DNA of 64,000 nt, from contig NZ_JAPIVG010000001.1 in assembly GCF_026240095.1 (NCBI RefSeq), forward strand, positions 1,178,001 through 1,242,000, written 5' to 3'. How positions within the stretch are numbered: position 1 is the first letter of the stretch; each line of letters opens with the position of its first letter. The position numbers and the translations under genes were made by a program. Origin of the DNA: Pedobacter sandarakinus. GTDB lineage: Bacteria; Bacteroidota; Bacteroidia; Sphingobacteriales; Sphingobacteriaceae. This document shows, one piece after another, positions 61,867-64,000 of this stretch. Under the pieces are notes generated by a model. It did no database searches. It was not told the origin of the DNA and saw nothing but the letters and a program-made list of their open reading frames with translations.

Positions 61867-62202
61867 TTACCGTTTTTTACCTTTTAATAGCCGTTCGCTA
61901 AATTTTCTTTCATCCTAACTACTTACACATCAAGCTTTATAAGAAAAGCAAGTTGCTACCCTTGTTTTAAGTTAGTCCTTCTTTCCGCTGTATCTTTTTG
62001 GGTAAGCTAATGGATAAAGTTGATCGTCTGAGCAACCAAAAAGGATGCCGCTATAATAAGGTTTATTTAGTCAATACTTTGCAACATACTACGGAATCTT
62101 TACCCCAGAAAGTTCGTAAGCACCCTCAATATTTAATCAGCTGAACTTATTTCTGTCAGCATTATTTCACAAATCTTTTTGGAATAAAAATCTAACAGTT
62201 TA
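61867..62202. other. 336-base gap without recognised gene
   Basis: Between the typA terminator and the acyltransferase gene. I see no coding frame with plausible composition, no tRNA, and no clear repeat. The last 60 bases are AT-rich and probably hold the acyltransferase promoter. Confidence 0.5.
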
Positions 62203-63171
62203 ATGGCAAAAGATTTTTCTGACCCATATAATTTTGATCATTCTCATTATCCTATGATAAAAAAGGGCATTTCTCACCTCGGTTTATTATTTCTTGGCGC
62301 AATAGCGCTACTACCACTTTCTGTTTTATATGCCCTGGCCGATTGTGCTTATCTTATGCTTTATTCCGTTTTTGGCTATCGCAAAAAGGTGGTTAGAGAA
62401 AACCTGTTAACTGCCCTCCCAGAAAAAACGTTACCTGAAATTATTAAAATAGAACGCAAATTTTATAGATACCTGGCCTCACTCATTTTTGAAATTATAA
62501 AAATGAATAACATTTCTAAAAGGCAATTGCAAAGGCGATTTGTTTTTAAGAACAAAGATTTAGTACTTAGCTATCTAAACAGGGGCAAAAGTGTATTAAT
62601 CTGTTCTGCACATTATGGTAACTGGGAATGGGGAACAATGGGTATTGGTCTAAATTTCACCGGCAATCATTATCCAATCTATAAACCCTTAAGTAACCCT
62701 GTCTTTGATGACTGGTTTAAACACATACGTAGCCGCTTCGGTAATAAGCTCATTGCGATGCGCCAAACCATGCGGGCATTGGCCATGAGTTATGGCGAGG
62801 CAAGCATTTTTAGTTTTGGTAACGATCAAGCCCCAGCTAAAGATGAGTCGCACTATTGGACAATTTTTTTAAATCAGCCAACTTCAATACAATTAGGTAT
62901 CGAAAAAATAGCTAAAAAAACCAACCGACCGATCTTTTATTTCAAAGTTAAGGTATTAAGAAGAGGTTACTATGAGGTAGATTGCGTTCCATTATGTCTA
63001 AATCCTGCAGAAACCAAAGAATTTGAGATTACGGAAATGCATACCCGCTTTCTGGAAAATCTTATTCGTGAGGAGCCTGAATATTGGCTATGGAGCCATC
63101 GCAGGTGGAAATACAAACCAAAACAAAACGTAGATATTTTTAGGGGGCAAATTAATCTTCAGCATGCTTAA
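62203..63171 (+). CDS. Lysophospholipid/lipid A acyltransferase (LpxL/HtrB family)
   Basis: 322 aa. Transmembrane helix near residues 28-50, then the acyltransferase motif HYGNWEWG (HxxxxE) and later FSFGNDQAPAKD. Family members transfer a second acyl chain to lipid A at the inner face of the membrane. An in-frame ATG at residue 19 (MIKKGISHLG) is an alternative start. The next gene starts 27 bases downstream. Confidence 0.9.
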   Translation: MAKDFSDPYNFDHSHYPMIKKGISHLGLLFLGAIALLPLSVLYALADCAYLMLYSVFGYRKKVVRENLLTALPEKTLPEIIKIERKFYRYLASLIFEIIKMNNISKRQLQRRFVFKNKDLVLSYLNRGKSVLICSAHYGNWEWGTMGIGLNFTGNHYPIYKPLSNPVFDDWFKHIRSRFGNKLIAMRQTMRALAMSYGEASIFSFGNDQAPAKDESHYWTIFLNQPTSIQLGIEKIAKKTNRPIFYFKVKVLRRGYYEVDCVPLCLNPAETKEFEITEMHTRFLENLIREEPEYWLWSHRRWKYKPKQNVDIFRGQINLQHA

Positions 63172-63198
63172 GTATATTTGTGGTACAATCCTCACCGC

Positions 63199-64000
63199 AT
63201 GAAATTGGTTTTAAAAGCATTGCGCTACACTTTATTTGCTATCGTAATCATCCTTGGCGCCTTATTTATTTGGCAACCCTATTTAATGCGGGTATTGTGG
63301 TATAGAACGCCAACGGCAAACACCTACAGAATCTTTCCTCAAGAAGTCATAAAAAAGAGCGATAGTGCTTTCAACTTTATTCGTGCAACAAAGTTTCGGT
63401 TAGATTTAGATACTTTAACCGTTTTAGATGGCAAGCACAACGCTATACCCTTTGCAAGCTATTTTAAGCAAGGCGATCTAATGGCTTTTATCGTCATCAG
63501 AAACGATACGGTTTTGTACGAAAAATACGCCGAAGGCTACAGCGATAGTACCCTGACATCGGTATTTTCGGGTGCCAAAAGCATGGTTTCCATTCTACTG
63601 GGACAGGCTTTAGCCAATGGAAAAATTGAAAGCCTAAATGATAAGGTTACACGCTACTTGCCAGAATTAAAGGCGAACAGTGCGTACAATGATATCACCA
63701 TCAAAAACCTTCTAAACATGAATTCTGGTTTAGCTTTCAAAGATGCATTAGGTGGTGTTATGGGTGCTTTCTTTTCTGATGAGGCAAAATACTACTATAC
63801 CCATGATATGGCTGCAGCATTAAAAGCAGTGAAATTAGCCAATAAACCTGGAACGGTTTGGGTGTATAAAAGCATCGACCCCATATTACTGGGTTGGGTT
63901 CTCGAAAAAGCAACCGGAAAATCTGTGGCCAAACTTTTCGAAGAAAGTATTTGGCAAAAGATTGGTGCAGAATATAATGCATCTTTTGGGCTAGACCACG
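63199..64000 (+). CDS. Serine hydrolase, beta-lactamase/class C family (3' end outside window)
   Basis: The first 267 residues of a protein that runs past the right edge. The N-terminal helix (ALRYTLFAIVIILGALFIW) is a signal anchor. SxxK active-site motif FSGAKSM is at about residue 125; the second motif reads VYKS rather than YxN. LNMNSGL and KPGTVWVY are typical of the penicillin-binding/class C-like hydrolases, so peptidase or esterase activity is likely rather than true beta-lactam hydrolysis. Confidence 0.85.
   Translation, partial: MKLVLKALRYTLFAIVIILGALFIWQPYLMRVLWYRTPTANTYRIFPQEVIKKSDSAFNFIRATKFRLDLDTLTVLDGKHNAIPFASYFKQGDLMAFIVIRNDTVLYEKYAEGYSDSTLTSVFSGAKSMVSILLGQALANGKIESLNDKVTRYLPELKANSAYNDITIKNLLNMNSGLAFKDALGGVMGAFFSDEAKYYYTHDMAAALKAVKLANKPGTVWVYKSIDPILLGWVLEKATGKSVAKLFEESIWQKIGAEYNASFGLDH

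Noticed and set aside
61908..61915. TTTCATCC matching the start of the LytTR-type operator repeat
   Set aside because: Only 8 bases match, and no second copy is found 21 bp away, so it is probably chance.

Overview
The window is chromosomal DNA of a Bacteroidota bacterium, most likely family Sphingobacteriaceae and Pedobacter-like. The evidence is a 14-subunit NADH dehydrogenase operon with a short NuoG, TonB/ExbB/ExbD genes of the Bacteroidota type, the type IX secretion/gliding genes gldJ and porV, -7 elements of the form TAnnTTTG, and moderately AT-rich sequence. No rRNA, tRNA, transposase or CRISPR array was seen.

Layout: (1) 1-5.3 kb holds the end of a membrane protein and a tldD-tldE-tldD trio whose TldD copies carry Tat-like signals. 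(2) 5.3-11.8 kb holds a 123-nt inverted-repeat element, a small conserved protein, sodC, an orphan exbD, metK with an apparent SAM-II riboswitch, a diacylglycerol-kinase family gene, a SUI1-domain gene and pckA. (3) 12-17.9 kb is an energy-transduction operon: exbB, two exbD, tonB, a small membrane protein, a PstS-like lipoprotein and a TPR protein. (4) 17.9-31.2 kb is nuoA-N; its larger gaps contain an inverted-repeat element and several REP-like repeats. (5) 31.2-35.8 kb is an AT-rich accessory island. It has an orphan LytTR response regulator, three double-glycine-leader (bacteriocin-like) peptide genes (one only 51 aa), a CPBP/Abi membrane protease, a broken HlyD-type exporter gene, and a duplicated cassette made of promoter, 21-bp-phased operator repeats and leader sequence. 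A carboxypeptidase-regulatory-like domain protein follows. (6) 36-40.6 kb is housekeeping: DedA, pyrophosphatase, CNNM/CBS transporter, rsmE, a DUF4159 protein and a biotinyl carrier. (7) 40.6-47 kb has gldJ, an AsmA-family gene, porV and ispF. (8) 47-54.9 kb has YceI, a Crp/Fnr regulator, a FeoB-associated small Cys-rich protein, and a five-gene amidoligase cluster (esterase, ATP-grasp, GCS2-type carboxylate-amine ligase, glutamine amidotransferase, second ATP-grasp-like protein) facing a second esterase. (9) 54.9-64 kb has a secreted caspase-family protease divergent from a TPR/membrane protein, a small lipoprotein, a retropepsin-like protease, typA, an LpxL-type acyltransferase and the start of a serine hydrolase.

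How the parts work together: complex I (17.9-31.2 kb) builds the proton gradient that the ExbB/ExbD/TonB system (12-15 kb) uses to drive outer-membrane transport, and GldJ/PorV belong to type IX secretion. The strongest candidate for an undescribed system is the 31.2-34.1 kb peptide island. There a LytTR regulator sits divergent to a promoter with two direct repeats exactly 21 bp apart. That promoter and the leader sequence are duplicated upstream of an unrelated mature peptide, which looks like a leader-swapping or diversification arrangement. The amidoligase cluster is the second candidate, as a possible maker of an unknown peptide-like metabolite. All functional statements are inferred from sequence motifs read by eye; no database search was run.
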